A stretch of 64,000 bases of DNA, taken from contig CAZJHX010000013.1 in NCBI GenBank assembly GCA_964545715.1, forward strand, positions 49,645-113,644, written 5' to 3'. Origin of the DNA: CAZJHX01 sp964545715 (GTDB lineage: Bacteria > Myxococcota_A > UBA9042 > GCA-2863065). Below the pieces are notes generated by a model, which did no database searches, was not told the DNA's origin, and saw only the letters and a list, made by a program, of their open reading frames with translations. The position numbers were made by a program, and so were the translations under genes. Of the stretch, positions 16,176 to 24,634 are shown piece by piece. Position 1 is the first letter of the stretch. Every line of letters begins with the position of its first letter.

Positions 16176-17264
16176 CGCTGCATCAGGTAGGCTTCGATGA
16201 AGCCGTCCAGGTCGCCGTCCAACACCGAGTCCGCCTGACCGACCTCGTGGCTTGTGCGGTGGTCCTTGACCATTCGATAAGGGTGCAGGACGTAGCTGCG
16301 GATCTGGCTGCCGAACGAGATCTCCATCTTGGTGTCGTGCAAGGCGTCGGCCTCTTCGCGGCGCTTGGCCATCTCCATGTCGTACAGGCGTGACTTCAGC
16401 ACCTTCATGGCCGTGGAGCGGTTCTTCATCTGAGACCGCTCGTTCTGGCATTGCACCACGATGCCGCTGGGCAGGTGGGTGATGCGCACCGCGGAGTCGG
16501 TCTTGTTGACGTGCTGCCCGCCGGCGCCGCCTGCGCGGTAGGTGTCGATCTTGATGTCGGCGTCCGCGACCTCGATGTCGATGGTGTCGTCCACCTCGGG
16601 ATACACGAAGACGCTCGCAAAAGACGTGTGGCGGCGCGCGGCGGCATCGAAGGGCGAGATGCGCACCAGCCGGTGAATGCCGCTCTCGGCCTTGAGCATG
16701 CCGTAGGCATAGTCGCCCTCGACCGAGACGGTGGCGCTCTTGATGCCGGCCTCGTCGCCCTCCTGCTCGTCGATCATCTTGGTTTTCCAGCCTTTGGTGT
16801 CGCAGTAGCGCAGATACATGCGCAGCAACATGCCGGCCCAGTCCAGCGACTCCGTGCCGCCGGCGCCTGCGTTGATGTGGATGAGCGCGTTGTTGCGATC
16901 GGCCGGCTCGCCCAGCATGCGCTTGAGCTCGAGGGCCTCCAGGCCGGCGGCCACCTTGTCGAGCGCCGCCTCGGCCTCCGCGACCAGCTCCTCGTCCTCG
17001 GCCTCCTCGCCGAGCTCGACGAGGACCTCCACGTCCTCCAAGAGCGCGATCGGCGTCGTGATGGACTCGATCTCTGCTTTGAGGTCGCTCTGCTCTTTGA
17101 GTAGTTTTTGGGCCCGGCTCTGGTCGTCCCAGAGGTCGGGAGCGGAGATCATGTCGTCCAGCGCCGCCAGGCGATCTTCAAGTGCCGTCTGGTCAAAGAT
17201 AGCTCCGAAGCCGATCTAAACGTTCCGTAAGCTCTTTGCCGCGTTGTTTGACATCGGCGAACAT
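16172..17264 (-). CDS. prfB: Peptide chain release factor 2, with programmed +1 frameshift
   Basis: RF2 terminates translation at UGA and UAA. The reading starts at ATG 17264 with AGGAG five bases upstream, runs 23 codons (MFADVKQRGKELTERLDRLRSYL) and meets an in-frame TGA at 17195-17193. Shifting +1 at CTT-T-GAC enters the long frame (DQTALEDRLAALDD...) that continues to 16172, giving 363 residues, the normal length. SPF in RISPFDAAARRH and GGQ in RAGGAGGQHVNKTDSAVR mark RF2 specificity and catalysis. Without the shift the visible long frame would begin at an internal ATG (17152) and lack the N-terminal domain start. It is divergent from aroC. Confidence 0.96.
17192..17210 (-). promoter_or_regulatory. 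prfB autoregulatory frameshift site
   Basis: CTTCGGAGCTATCTTTGAC matches the known bacterial RF2 site: an internal Shine-Dalgarno-like GGAG, the TAT spacer, the slippery CTT and the TGA followed by C. Low RF2 slows termination at TGA and favours the +1 shift, so RF2 controls its own level. Confidence 0.93.
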
Positions 17265-17309
17265 GCTAGCTCCTCAACCTTGTACTGAAGACCGGGCAAA
17301 GGGTACGGG

Positions 17310-18392
17310 ATGGGCGACACATTCGGCAAACTCTTTCGCGTGACCACGTTTGGGGAGTCACACGGTGCGGCGCTCGGCGTCACCATCGACGGGTGTCCGC
17401 CCGGCCTGGCCCTGGACGAGGCGGCGATCCAGTCGGAGCTCGACCGGCGGCGGCCCGGCCAGAGCAAGCTCACCACGCAGCGGAAAGAGCCGGACCGCGC
17501 GGAGATCCTCAGCGGCGCCTTCGAGGGCCAAACGCTGGGCACCGCGCTGACGATGCTCTTTCGCAACAAGGACGTCGACTCGTCCAAGTATCTGAACATG
17601 AAGGACCTGTACCGCCCCAGCCACGCGGACTACACCTACGAGGCCCGTTACGGTCTGCGCGACTGGCGGGGCGGTGGTCGAGCGAGTGCGCGCGAGACCG
17701 TGGCCCGGGTGGCGGCGGGCGCGATCGCCAGGCAGGTGCTGCAGGCGCACTTTCCTGGTTTGGAGGTCGTCGCGTGGGTCTCCCAGGTTGGCGCAGTGAC
17801 CTCGGACGTGGACGCCGACACGGTGACCGCGGCAGCCGTGGACGCCCACATCACCCGTTGCCCCGAGCCCGAGGCCGCAGCGGCGATGGAGGCCCGGATC
17901 CACGCCGCCCGCAAAGCCAAAGACACGGTCGGCGGCGTGGTCTCCTGCGTGGCGCGCAACGTGCCGGCGGGCTGGGGCGAGCCGGTCTTCGACAAGCTGG
18001 AGGCCGACCTGGCCAAGGCGATGATGTCGATCCCGGCGGCCAAAGGCGTGGAGGTCGGCTCCGGCTTCGGCGGCATCCTGATGGCCGGGTCCGAGCACAA
18101 CGACGCGTTTGTCACCGTGGACGGTGAGACCCGCACCGAGACCAACTACAGCGGCGGCATTCAGGGCGGGATCAGCAATGGGATGCCGATTCTTTTGCGC
18201 ACCGCCTTCAAGCCGGTCGCCACGCATTTTCAGACGCAGCGCACGGTGAATCGCCAGGGCGAGGCCGCGACGTTTGCCGCCAGGGGGCGTCACGATCCCT
18301 GCGTGCTGCCGCGGGCGGTGCCGATCGTGGAGGCGATGGTCTGCCTGACGCTCTGTGATCACATGCTCAGAACCGCCGCGCTGCTGCGTTAA
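17310..18392 (+). CDS. aroC: Chorismate synthase
   Basis: A 360-residue protein of normal length. It converts 5-enolpyruvylshikimate-3-phosphate to chorismate with reduced FMN. Seen are FRVTTFGESHGAALGVTIDG, RRRPGQ-like RRRPGQSKLTT, GLRDWRGGGRASARETVARV, GSGFGGILMAGSEHND and GGIQGGISNGMPI, with RHDPCVLPRAVPIVEAM near the C-terminus. AAAGGG lies a few bases before the ATG. It is divergent from prfB and is followed by the 51-bp tandem repeats. Confidence 0.97.
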   Translation: MGDTFGKLFRVTTFGESHGAALGVTIDGCPPGLALDEAAIQSELDRRRPGQSKLTTQRKEPDRAEILSGAFEGQTLGTALTMLFRNKDVDSSKYLNMKDLYRPSHADYTYEARYGLRDWRGGGRASARETVARVAAGAIARQVLQAHFPGLEVVAWVSQVGAVTSDVDADTVTAAAVDAHITRCPEPEAAAAMEARIHAARKAKDTVGGVVSCVARNVPAGWGEPVFDKLEADLAKAMMSIPAAKGVEVGSGFGGILMAGSEHNDAFVTVDGETRTETNYSGGIQGGISNGMPILLRTAFKPVATHFQTQRTVNRQGEAATFAARGRHDPCVLPRAVPIVEAMVCLTLCDHMLRTAALLR

Positions 18393-18405
18393 CGGCCCTC
18401 GGTCG

Positions 18406-18555
18406 TTTTGGCGTCACAAAGGCGCCAGATGAATCATGTAGGCCGTTTATGAGCGCTTTTGGCGTCACAAAGGCGCCAGATGAATCATGTAGGCCGTTTA
18501 TGAGCGCTTTTGGCGTCACAAAGGCGCCAGATGAATCATGTAGGCCGTTTATGAA
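18406..18555. repeat. Three tandem copies of a 51-bp unit
   Basis: Units begin with TTTTGGCGTCACAAAGGCGC at 18406, 18457 and 18508; the third is complete to its final few bases. Copies are identical over the compared stretch, implying recent duplication. Each unit contains the short inverted repeat TGGCG...CGCCA. The array fills the gap between the 3' ends of convergent aroC and the PDZ protein gene, so it could act in transcription termination or simply be a minisatellite. Confidence 0.95.
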
Positions 18556-18558
18556 CCC

Positions 18559-20598
18559 TCAGGATCCGTCCGTATCCACGTCCGCGCGTTGAAGCGCGAT
18601 GATCTCCGCGCCGTTGGGCGTCTCGATCTCCAGCGTCACCTCACTGCCGGGCTCACCGCGGATCATCTCCACCGCCTGACGGCCCGTGAGGTCGCCGACC
18701 GCGAAGCCGTTGATCGCGGTGACCGCGGTGCCCGGCTTCAGGCCCGCCTCGGAGGCCGGACCGCCCGCGAACACCTTGTCCAGGAAGATGCGATCCGGCG
18801 ACAACCGGATCTGGATCCCCACGCCTGAGTACTGCATGCGGGGGCGGCCTCCGCTGGTCCTGGTCAGCGCCACGGTGCCGATGTCGACCTGCGCGCCCTC
18901 GGAGGGTCTGACCGCCGAAATCAGACGTGGCACGTAGCCCCTGGCGCGCACCCAGATGCTGGTCTTGGCGGCGCCCAGGCCGTTGAGGGTGAACAGTCCC
19001 TCGGCGTTGGTCGCGGATCCGCGCCCGCCCTCCGGTCTCACGCCCGCTGCGGCGACGGGCTCGCCCGTGGCGCCGTCGATGACCATGCCGGCGACGGAGC
19101 CCCCTCGCCCCACCACGATCGTGCCGACGTCGGTGTCGCGGCCCGAGTGGACCTCGAAGCGATGTGTGACCACCGGCGGGCGATTGGGCGCCGTCACCAC
19201 GACGGCGTAGCGGTCTGGGGCCAGCGATTGGGTCATGAAGCGGCCGGACGGATCGCGGACCTCCAGCGCCCGGCGGCCGCTGCGATGCAGGGTGACGCGA
19301 TACGCGGAGATCGGCTGATGCTGGGGGTCGACCACGAGTCCTGTGAGCTTCCCGCCGGCCGAGAGGGTCAGGTCCAGGTCGGCCTCGCTGCCGGCGATCG
19401 GCACACGCTCACTGGGTCCGTATTGGGTGTGGCGAGCAAACGCGATGCTGGGCGGTGGTGGGGGCGCGTCCAGCCAGAAGCGGCCTTCAGCGTCGGTCTG
19501 TGTGACCGGCCTTGCGGCACCCTGATGGTCCGAGCGCTGGACGTATACGGCTGCCCCCGACGCCGGTGAGCCGTCCGGGGTGCTGACGCGCCCGCCGAAG
19601 CCGGGGCGTCGCATCAGGACCAGGCGGACCTCCGAGATGTCATCGGCCGCAACCGTGGCGGCGGCTGCCTCGCTTTGACGGAAGCCGTAGGCCCGCGCCA
19701 CGACCAGGATCTCGCCCGCGCGCACGCCGGGCAGGTCGAAGCGGCCCTCCGCGTCAGTCTCGGTGTGGGGCTGCCTGACGCCGTCCTGACGCCGGACGAG
19801 CACCTTGGCCCGGGGGATGGCGCGTCCCGACTGGTCGACCACGGTGCCTGCCACCGAGCCCGTATCGGTCAGGTGGATCGTGATGTCGTCGACGGCGCCG
19901 CCCGCACGCAGGAAGCGGCTGGGGCTCTCGGCCAACCCGTGGTCGGGGTGCTCTGCGAGCACGCGGATGCGTCCCGGACCCAGGTTGCGCAGCGAGAAGC
20001 GGCCGTCGGCGCCCGTGACCGCGTCGAACGACATGCTGAAGGGGCCCTCGTGATCCGAGGACTCGACGTAGAGCACGCTGAGCGTCACCCCCTTGGCGGG
20101 GGCGTCGTTGACCAGGACGCGCCCGGACGCGGTGGCGCTCTTGTGCAGTCGCAGCTCGACATCGCTCAGCGGGCTGCCCGGGCGGCTGGTGATCTGGGTG
20201 CTCACGCGCGGGTCTGGTCCGCCAGCCACGTAGCCGTCGGCCTCTGCTGTGACCGTGCACTCACCGGCGGGCAGCACGTGCACCGCAAAGTGGCCGCGAC
20301 TATCGGAGTGTGTGATGCGTCCGGTCTCGCCGCAGACCGCTCGGACCATGGCGTTGGCGATTGGCAGACCGTTGGCGCGCTGAGCGACGACGCCACTGAG
20401 GGCGGGCGCGGGGCGCTGGGAGGCGACCGGCTTGGGATCGCGCACGGGCTCCGCGACGTCGTCCGGCTCGTCGGCGGCAGGTGTGGTGGTCGGGGGCCAC
20501 AGCGCGATGGCCGCGATAACGGCCACGGCGAGGGCGATCAGCAGGACGGCGGGTCTGCGTTGCTTCGTCACGACAACGTCATAACCCGGTGGCGTCAC
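18559..20598 (-). CDS. Membrane-anchored carboxypeptidase-regulatory-repeat protein with C-terminal PDZ domain
   Basis: A 679-residue protein with one N-terminal membrane segment (AVLLIALAVAVIAAIALWPP) and an Ala/Pro/Asp linker. About six carboxypeptidase-regulatory-type beta-sandwich repeats follow (LSGVVAQRANGLPIANAMVR, GSVAGTVVDQSGRAIPRAKV, GFGGRVSTPDGSPASGAAVY, GKLTGLVVDPQHQPISAYRV, GSVAGMVIDGATGEPVAAAG). The last ~95 residues are a PDZ domain (GVGIQIRLSPDRIFLDKVFA, AGLKPGTAVTAINGFAVGDL). GTG at 20598 has GGGAAG upstream; an internal GTG (20571) is also possible. No protease is fused, so the PDZ probably recruits a client or protease. The role is unknown. Confidence 0.82.
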   Translation of the reverse strand: MTPPGYDVVVTKQRRPAVLLIALAVAVIAAIALWPPTTTPAADEPDDVAEPVRDPKPVASQRPAPALSGVVAQRANGLPIANAMVRAVCGETGRITHSDSRGHFAVHVLPAGECTVTAEADGYVAGGPDPRVSTQITSRPGSPLSDVELRLHKSATASGRVLVNDAPAKGVTLSVLYVESSDHEGPFSMSFDAVTGADGRFSLRNLGPGRIRVLAEHPDHGLAESPSRFLRAGGAVDDITIHLTDTGSVAGTVVDQSGRAIPRAKVLVRRQDGVRQPHTETDAEGRFDLPGVRAGEILVVARAYGFRQSEAAAATVAADDISEVRLVLMRRPGFGGRVSTPDGSPASGAAVYVQRSDHQGAARPVTQTDAEGRFWLDAPPPPPSIAFARHTQYGPSERVPIAGSEADLDLTLSAGGKLTGLVVDPQHQPISAYRVTLHRSGRRALEVRDPSGRFMTQSLAPDRYAVVVTAPNRPPVVTHRFEVHSGRDTDVGTIVVGRGGSVAGMVIDGATGEPVAAAGVRPEGGRGSATNAEGLFTLNGLGAAKTSIWVRARGYVPRLISAVRPSEGAQVDIGTVALTRTSGGRPRMQYSGVGIQIRLSPDRIFLDKVFAGGPASEAGLKPGTAVTAINGFAVGDLTGRQAVEMIRGEPGSEVTLEIETPNGAEIIALQRADVDTDGS

Positions 20599-20657
20599 CG
20601 CGTCTTCCCGCTTAGTTATTGGGTGAGGAAAGGAGGGAGGCGAGCTGCCTCGTGGAG

Positions 20658-20858
20658 CTACGCGTCGCTCTCGGCGGCCTTGGCCTTGGCGGCGGCCTCT
20701 TTGGCGGCTGCGTAGGCGCGAACGCCCTGGGGCTCTTTGCGCAGAGCGCGGTAGTCCGCACCCGTGAAGGAGCCGTATACGGCTTTCAGGGCTTTGCGCT
20801 GCGAGCGCTTCACGCCCTTACGCATCTTGCGGTCCGTGATCTTCTTTGTGTTCGCCAT
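20658..20858 (-). CDS. Small basic protein of unknown function
   Basis: A 66-residue, strongly basic protein: MANTKKITDRKMRKGVKRSQ at the start, a central KAVYGSFTGADYRALRK and an Ala/Lys-rich helical tail. GGAG and AAGG lie upstream of the ATG. Its composition suggests RNA or ribosome binding. It is shorter than ribosomal protein S20 and lacks the S20 core, so I do not call it rpsT. It is downstream of zapA on the same strand, 83 bases away. Confidence 0.65.
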   Translation of the reverse strand: MANTKKITDRKMRKGVKRSQRKALKAVYGSFTGADYRALRKEPQGVRAYAAAKEAAAKAKAAESDA

Positions 20859-20941
20859 TACCTTGCCGTCTCCATGTATTACACGCGCGAGACGCGCTTT
20901 CTACACGGGCCTCAAACCATTTGCAAGGTTAATGAGGCTTC

Positions 20942-21226
20942 TTACGCAGCGAAGGAGATCGACTCCAGCTTTCTCAGCAGGGTGCTCGACTTCTTGCGGA
21001 TCTTCTCTTTGAGGGCCTGATGACGCGCCCGCTCGCCCAGCAGCTCCTGGGCCAGGTTCAGCGTCGCCAGCAGCAGCGCACCTTGCAGGGGCACGTCCGG
21101 GTTTGCGCCCAGACCGCCGACATGCTCGTTGACCAGCGCCTCGACAGCCTTGATTCGGTCAGCGCTCTCTTCAGAGACGATGTTGAACTCGCGTCCAAGG
21201 ATGTTGAGCGTGTGCTCTGCCTTCAT
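20942..21226 (-). CDS. zapA: Cell division protein ZapA
   Basis: A 94-residue ZapA-like protein. An N-terminal beta-rich part (TLNILGREFNIVSEE) is followed by a long helix forming a coiled coil (QGALLLATLNLAQELLGERA to LLRKLESI). The family bundles FtsZ protofilaments at the division septum. The size and the LNILGREF start are typical. It has its own promoter with a TTGACG box upstream and a G-rich ribosome binding site before the ATG. Confidence 0.85.
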   Translation of the reverse strand: MKAEHTLNILGREFNIVSEESADRIKAVEALVNEHVGGLGANPDVPLQGALLLATLNLAQELLGERARHQALKEKIRKKSSTLLRKLESISFAA

Positions 21227-21251
21227 TTACGACCCCCGATGGTTGTGATCG

Positions 21252-21280
21252 ACCGTAGGAGCGGTCCGGGCGGGCGTCAA
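21252..21280 (-). promoter_or_regulatory. sigma70-like promoter of zapA
   Basis: On the minus strand TTGACG (21280-21275), a 17-base spacer and TACGGT (21257-21252) lie about 25 bases before the zapA ATG. The leader contains GGGGG. Confidence 0.4.
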
Positions 21281-21293
21281 AAAATTAGCCGGG

Positions 21294-21767
21294 TCAGAGA
21301 GAGATTTCGGCGGTCTGCCCGGCGAAGACGCCGTGACGCCTGGCCCAGCCGGCGTCGACCTCAAGTACGTAGCGCGAGGGCTTGCCCGACTTGCGGGAGG
21401 TGCGGCTCAGCGGCTCCGTCTCCTCCACCACGCCCACGATGTTTCCGTGGGCATCGATGAACAGCATGTCCAGGGAGATGTACGTGTTCTTCATCCAGAA
21501 GCTGTGGTCGGAGTCATCGTCCATGATGAACAGCATGCCTGTCGAGTCGCCCAGCGGCTCTTTGCGGTACATCAGGCCGACGGCGCGCTCGCTGGCTGTG
21601 GCGCGCACCACGGCGGTGACGGAGGCCTTGCCACGCGACCCGTGCACCACGATGGTGGCGGTCAGATCGCCCAGCGGCTGCGCAGACGGCGGGTCCGTAT
21701 CCCAGGTGTCCCCGGCGCAGCCGGCGCAAAGGAGCGCCAGCAGCAGGCTCGGCAGCGTGCGGCTCAA
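21294..21767 (-). CDS. DUF192 family lipoprotein
   Basis: A 157-residue protein starting at TTG 21767, which overlaps the upstream gene's stop as TTGA. It has a lipoprotein signal (LLLALLCAGC). The DUF192 core is clear: RAVGLMYRKEPLGDSTGMLF, DDSDHSFWMKNTYISLDMLF, IVGVVEETEPLS and YVLEVDAGWARRHGV. The family is small, often exported and of unproven function. Translational coupling suggests it works with, or is produced alongside, the metzincin-like lipoprotein. Confidence 0.9.
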   Translation of the reverse strand: MSRTLPSLLLALLCAGCAGDTWDTDPPSAQPLGDLTATIVVHGSRGKASVTAVVRATASERAVGLMYRKEPLGDSTGMLFIMDDDSDHSFWMKNTYISLDMLFIDAHGNIVGVVEETEPLSRTSRKSGKPSRYVLEVDAGWARRHGVFAGQTAEISL

Positions 21768-23629
21768 TCCAGCGGCAGGATCCGCTGCAGATATGCGCGG
21801 TTGTTGGGGGACCAGAAGGCCGGGCCCTGTCCGTCGATCTCGCAGCGCTCCTCAAAGGGGCGGAAGTTGCCGCCGTCCATGATCCAGCCGGGGTTGTCCC
21901 CGATGTTGTGGAACTCACCTTCGATGTTGGCCAGGCCGAGACTGTGCCCGATCTCATGCGACACCGTGTTGCCGATGATGCTGCCCAGCGCCCGGATCGC
22001 CGCATCGATGAGCGGCTGGCGCGGGCCACCCAGCTCGGCGGCGTCGATCGGCTTGCCTTTCAGCTCCAGCATGAAAGGGCCAAAGAGGTCATCGAAGCGC
22101 TGCGAGGCGATCGGCAGTGGCGTTGTGCCCCCCAGACCCGACGGGCTGAGCTGGAAGAAGCTGCGCACAAACACGCCGCCAAACGCGTAGTAGCCCTGCT
22201 CCGCGGTCTCGGCGTTGGTCCCGCCGATCACGTCGTTGAAGCGGAGGTTGCCGACGTCCTTGCCCTTGGTGTTGTCCAGACCAAAGAGGCCCGCCTGGTT
22301 GGGGTCCGCACCGCCCACCTCGATAATGGAGTACTCGACAAAGTCGTCGGGGCGGGAGCCGCGGAACTCGATGTTGACGCCCGCGTAGTCCCGGTTGACC
22401 ACCTCCAGCACGCGCGAGCGCACCTGGGTTTCGACCACGCCCATGCCCATCTCCAGCATGGTCGTGCTGAAGCCGGGCAGGAACTTGATGAACACGATCT
22501 GGCGCTGCGGTGCGACCTGCAGCGTGAAGTTGACGCCCTGGCCGAGGATCATCTCCGGACCGCTGATCAGCATCGGGATGATCGAGCCGACAAAGCCGCC
22601 CGCCAGCAGTCCGAGCCCCTCCAGCTCCCCGCTGGGGGTCTGCGTGACGCGCAGGATGTACTCCATCTCCCGGTTGCTCACGATCGCGTCCGGGAAGAGC
22701 GCCAGGGCTGTCGGTCCGGCCAGGGTCAGGACCGCCGAGGTTTTGGCGATCGTGAACTCTCCCTCCAGCCGAATCAGCGTGGTGGCCTCATAAAAGGGGT
22801 CCGTCTGCAGAAAGCCGCGCCCGGCGACTGAGATGCGCTGCCCGCGCGCCGCCACCGACGGGGACACGCCGACGACCTTTGGGGCCTCCACGGTGCGCGT
22901 GAAGTCCGGCAGTCCTGTGCCCGGTCGGGTCCCGTCCGGGGTCTCGTTGGAGACGGTAAGCGCGCCCTGGAATGTGCCGGGCCGGATTCCCAGCACATCG
23001 GGCGTCAGTGTGAAGCGAATCGTGTCGCGTGTATCGCCCGTGACCGGCAGGACCGCCTGCACGGAGACCGTCTCGGGCGGCACGAGCGTCACGAACGAGC
23101 CCTCGAGCACCATCACGGTGTGCCCCTCGCCTTTGAGCAGGAAGTCGGCGCCGCGCACGGTGATCTCATCACCGGGGAAGAGGACCTGATCTTCGCTCTC
23201 GAAGGCGGCGATGGTCGGGGTGAGGTTGGTTTCGACGCGAAACTGGACCGGGATCGATGTCGCGGTCCTTGACCCGTTTTCGCTGAGTGTGCGCGTCACC
23301 GTGAAGCCGCCCGTTACCACGCCCGACCCGGGCGGCACGGCGGCCAGCAGATCGCTGCCCACGGCCCAGGTGAGTGTTTTTTCGTCCACAAATGTGAGCG
23401 GGGTATCCAAGATGTTGCCGTTGACGAGCAGTCTGCCGACCTGCGTGCCGAGCTCTGGCGGCAGAAAGCCCGAGCCGGAGACGGTCATCGGCGTGCCCGG
23501 CATCAAGACGTCCCGGTCGACCCACAGCTGGACCTCCAGCGGCGAGAGCACGATATCGGCGCCTGGGACGGTGGTGGTGCCGCAGCTTGCGATGAACGCT
23601 GTAAGCAGCAGTGGGGCGAGCCGTGTCAT
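21764..23629 (-). CDS. Lipoprotein with TIG-like domains and a metzincin-like C-terminal protease domain
   Basis: A 621-residue protein with lipobox FIASC. Residues ~30-290 hold immunoglobulin-like TIG/IPT segments (GTPMTVSGSGFLPPELGTQV, FPGDEITVRGADFL, ARGQRISVAGRGFLQ). The last ~200 residues contain a zinc-protease site, VSHEIGHSLGLAN, followed by GEFHN and a Met-turn-like GWIMDGG. Standard metzincins have His or Asp at the position taken here by Asn (HEIGHSLGLAN); the His six residues on may replace it. It is probably a surface or periplasmic protease. The ATG at 23629 has a TACAAT box eight bases upstream. Confidence 0.78.
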   Translation of the reverse strand: MTRLAPLLLTAFIASCGTTTVPGADIVLSPLEVQLWVDRDVLMPGTPMTVSGSGFLPPELGTQVGRLLVNGNILDTPLTFVDEKTLTWAVGSDLLAAVPPGSGVVTGGFTVTRTLSENGSRTATSIPVQFRVETNLTPTIAAFESEDQVLFPGDEITVRGADFLLKGEGHTVMVLEGSFVTLVPPETVSVQAVLPVTGDTRDTIRFTLTPDVLGIRPGTFQGALTVSNETPDGTRPGTGLPDFTRTVEAPKVVGVSPSVAARGQRISVAGRGFLQTDPFYEATTLIRLEGEFTIAKTSAVLTLAGPTALALFPDAIVSNREMEYILRVTQTPSGELEGLGLLAGGFVGSIIPMLISGPEMILGQGVNFTLQVAPQRQIVFIKFLPGFSTTMLEMGMGVVETQVRSRVLEVVNRDYAGVNIEFRGSRPDDFVEYSIIEVGGADPNQAGLFGLDNTKGKDVGNLRFNDVIGGTNAETAEQGYYAFGGVFVRSFFQLSPSGLGGTTPLPIASQRFDDLFGPFMLELKGKPIDAAELGGPRQPLIDAAIRALGSIIGNTVSHEIGHSLGLANIEGEFHNIGDNPGWIMDGGNFRPFEERCEIDGQGPAFWSPNNRAYLQRILPLD

Positions 23630-23637
23630 AGTTGCGG

Positions 23638-23666
23638 ATTGTAGTGAAGCGCTGCGTTTGCAGCAA
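23638..23666 (-). promoter_or_regulatory. Promoter of the metzincin-like lipoprotein, short leader
   Basis: Minus strand TTGCTG (23666-23661), 17-base spacer, TACAAT (23643-23638), then eight bases to the ATG. No Shine-Dalgarno sequence; leader predicted at 0-2 bases. Confidence 0.45.
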
Positions 23667-23676
23667 GCGCGTTGAC

Positions 23677-23705
23677 TTGCGACAATCCGGGCCCGCTCCT
23701 ACAAT
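23677..23705 (+). promoter_or_regulatory. Promoter of the DnaJ-TPR gene
   Basis: TTGCGA (23677-23682), 17-base spacer, TACAAT (23700-23705). The leader is ~43 bases and includes GAGG before the TTG start at 23756. It is back to back with the promoter of the divergent lipoprotein gene. Confidence 0.5.
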
Positions 23706-23755
23706 GGGCCCCCGGCCGATCCGGCGGCGCGTTAGGTTCATGAGGCACGAGGCTT

Positions 23756-24616
23756 TTGGCAAACGAAGAAATCTTACAGCTCATCAAAGAGAAGGCTCGA
23801 GCTGCTGAAGAAAACGACTACTTCGAGTTGTTGGGCATCGCGCCCGATGCGTCGAAACCGGAAGTCCAGAAGGCCTACTTCGACCTGGCGAAGCAGCTGC
23901 ATCCCGATCGCATCGCCAAGTACGATCTGAGCGACGTCGGCGTCGAGCCGGCCCGGATCTTCAAGACGCTTTCGGACGCGTACAACACGCTGATGGATCC
24001 CAAGCGCAAGCAGAAGTACCTGCAGTCCAACCCGCCCAAGGGCGCGGGCGCAGGCGACAGCGAGGCGGATGTCCGGTCCACGCAGGAGCTGCTGCGCTCC
24101 AAGCCGAGCGATCCCGGCATCAGTGAGAAAGAAGCGGCCAAAATCTTCTACCACAAGGGGATGATGGCCATGCGCAAGGGCGGCTTCTCCGACGCTGAGG
24201 ACTTCCTCACAAAGGCGGTCACCCAGGACGACGAGAACGCGCGCTACTCCCTGCAGCTCGGCTGGGCGATCTTCCAGAACCCCGACCGGCCCGAGGTCGA
24301 GCGGCTGCGAGAGTCGCGCCCACATCTGGAGAAGGCCGTGGGCAAGGATCCGAAGAACCCGGAGGCCCACTACTACATGGCGCGACACTTCAAGCTGGCG
24401 GGGGACAAGGTGTCCTGCCGCAAGCACCTGGTGATGGCGCTGAAGTTCCGCAACAAGTACATCGAGGCCCGGCGCGAGCTGCGGCTGCTGGACATGCGCG
24501 CCGGGAAGAAGCCCGCGCCCTCCGGCAAGAACAAGGGTCGTGCGGCGCCTGCCGATGCGGATCGTGAAGGGCGGTGGCCGTTTGGGCTGGACCGGCTCTT
24601 CAAGAAAAAGAAGTAG
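23756..24616 (+). CDS. J-domain protein with TPR region
   Basis: A 286-residue protein starting at TTG 23756; a nearby ATG (23740) is in another frame. Residues ~20-85 form a J domain (DYFELLGIAPDASKPEVQKA, KQLHPDR with the HPD motif, IFKTLSDAYNTLMDP). This should stimulate an Hsp70 ATPase. No Gly/Phe or zinc-finger region follows, so it is a type III J protein, not DnaJ itself. Residues ~120-245 are TPR-like (FYHKGMMAMRKGGFSDAEDF, PEAHYYMARHFKLAGDK). The C-terminus is basic (FGLDRLFKKKK). It likely directs DnaK to a specific client. Confidence 0.88.
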   Translation: MANEEILQLIKEKARAAEENDYFELLGIAPDASKPEVQKAYFDLAKQLHPDRIAKYDLSDVGVEPARIFKTLSDAYNTLMDPKRKQKYLQSNPPKGAGAGDSEADVRSTQELLRSKPSDPGISEKEAAKIFYHKGMMAMRKGGFSDAEDFLTKAVTQDDENARYSLQLGWAIFQNPDRPEVERLRESRPHLEKAVGKDPKNPEAHYYMARHFKLAGDKVSCRKHLVMALKFRNKYIEARRELRLLDMRAGKKPAPSGKNKGRAAPADADREGRWPFGLDRLFKKKK

Positions 24617-24634
24617 CCTTCCCTCACCCTCCCA

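Noticed and set aside
18406..18555. CRISPR array
   Set aside because: The three 51-bp units are directly adjacent with no spacers and no cas genes are present.
18449..18592. 48-codon open frame through the tandem repeats
   Set aside because: It has no ribosome binding site and ends inside the opposite gene; it is open only because the repeat length is a multiple of three.
20658..20858. Ribosomal protein S20
   Set aside because: It begins MANTK and is basic but is about 20 residues too short and lacks the S20 helical core pattern.
20859..20941. 6S RNA next to zapA
   Set aside because: In E. coli ssrS neighbours zapA, but only 83 bases are available here and no long hairpin with a central bubble was seen.
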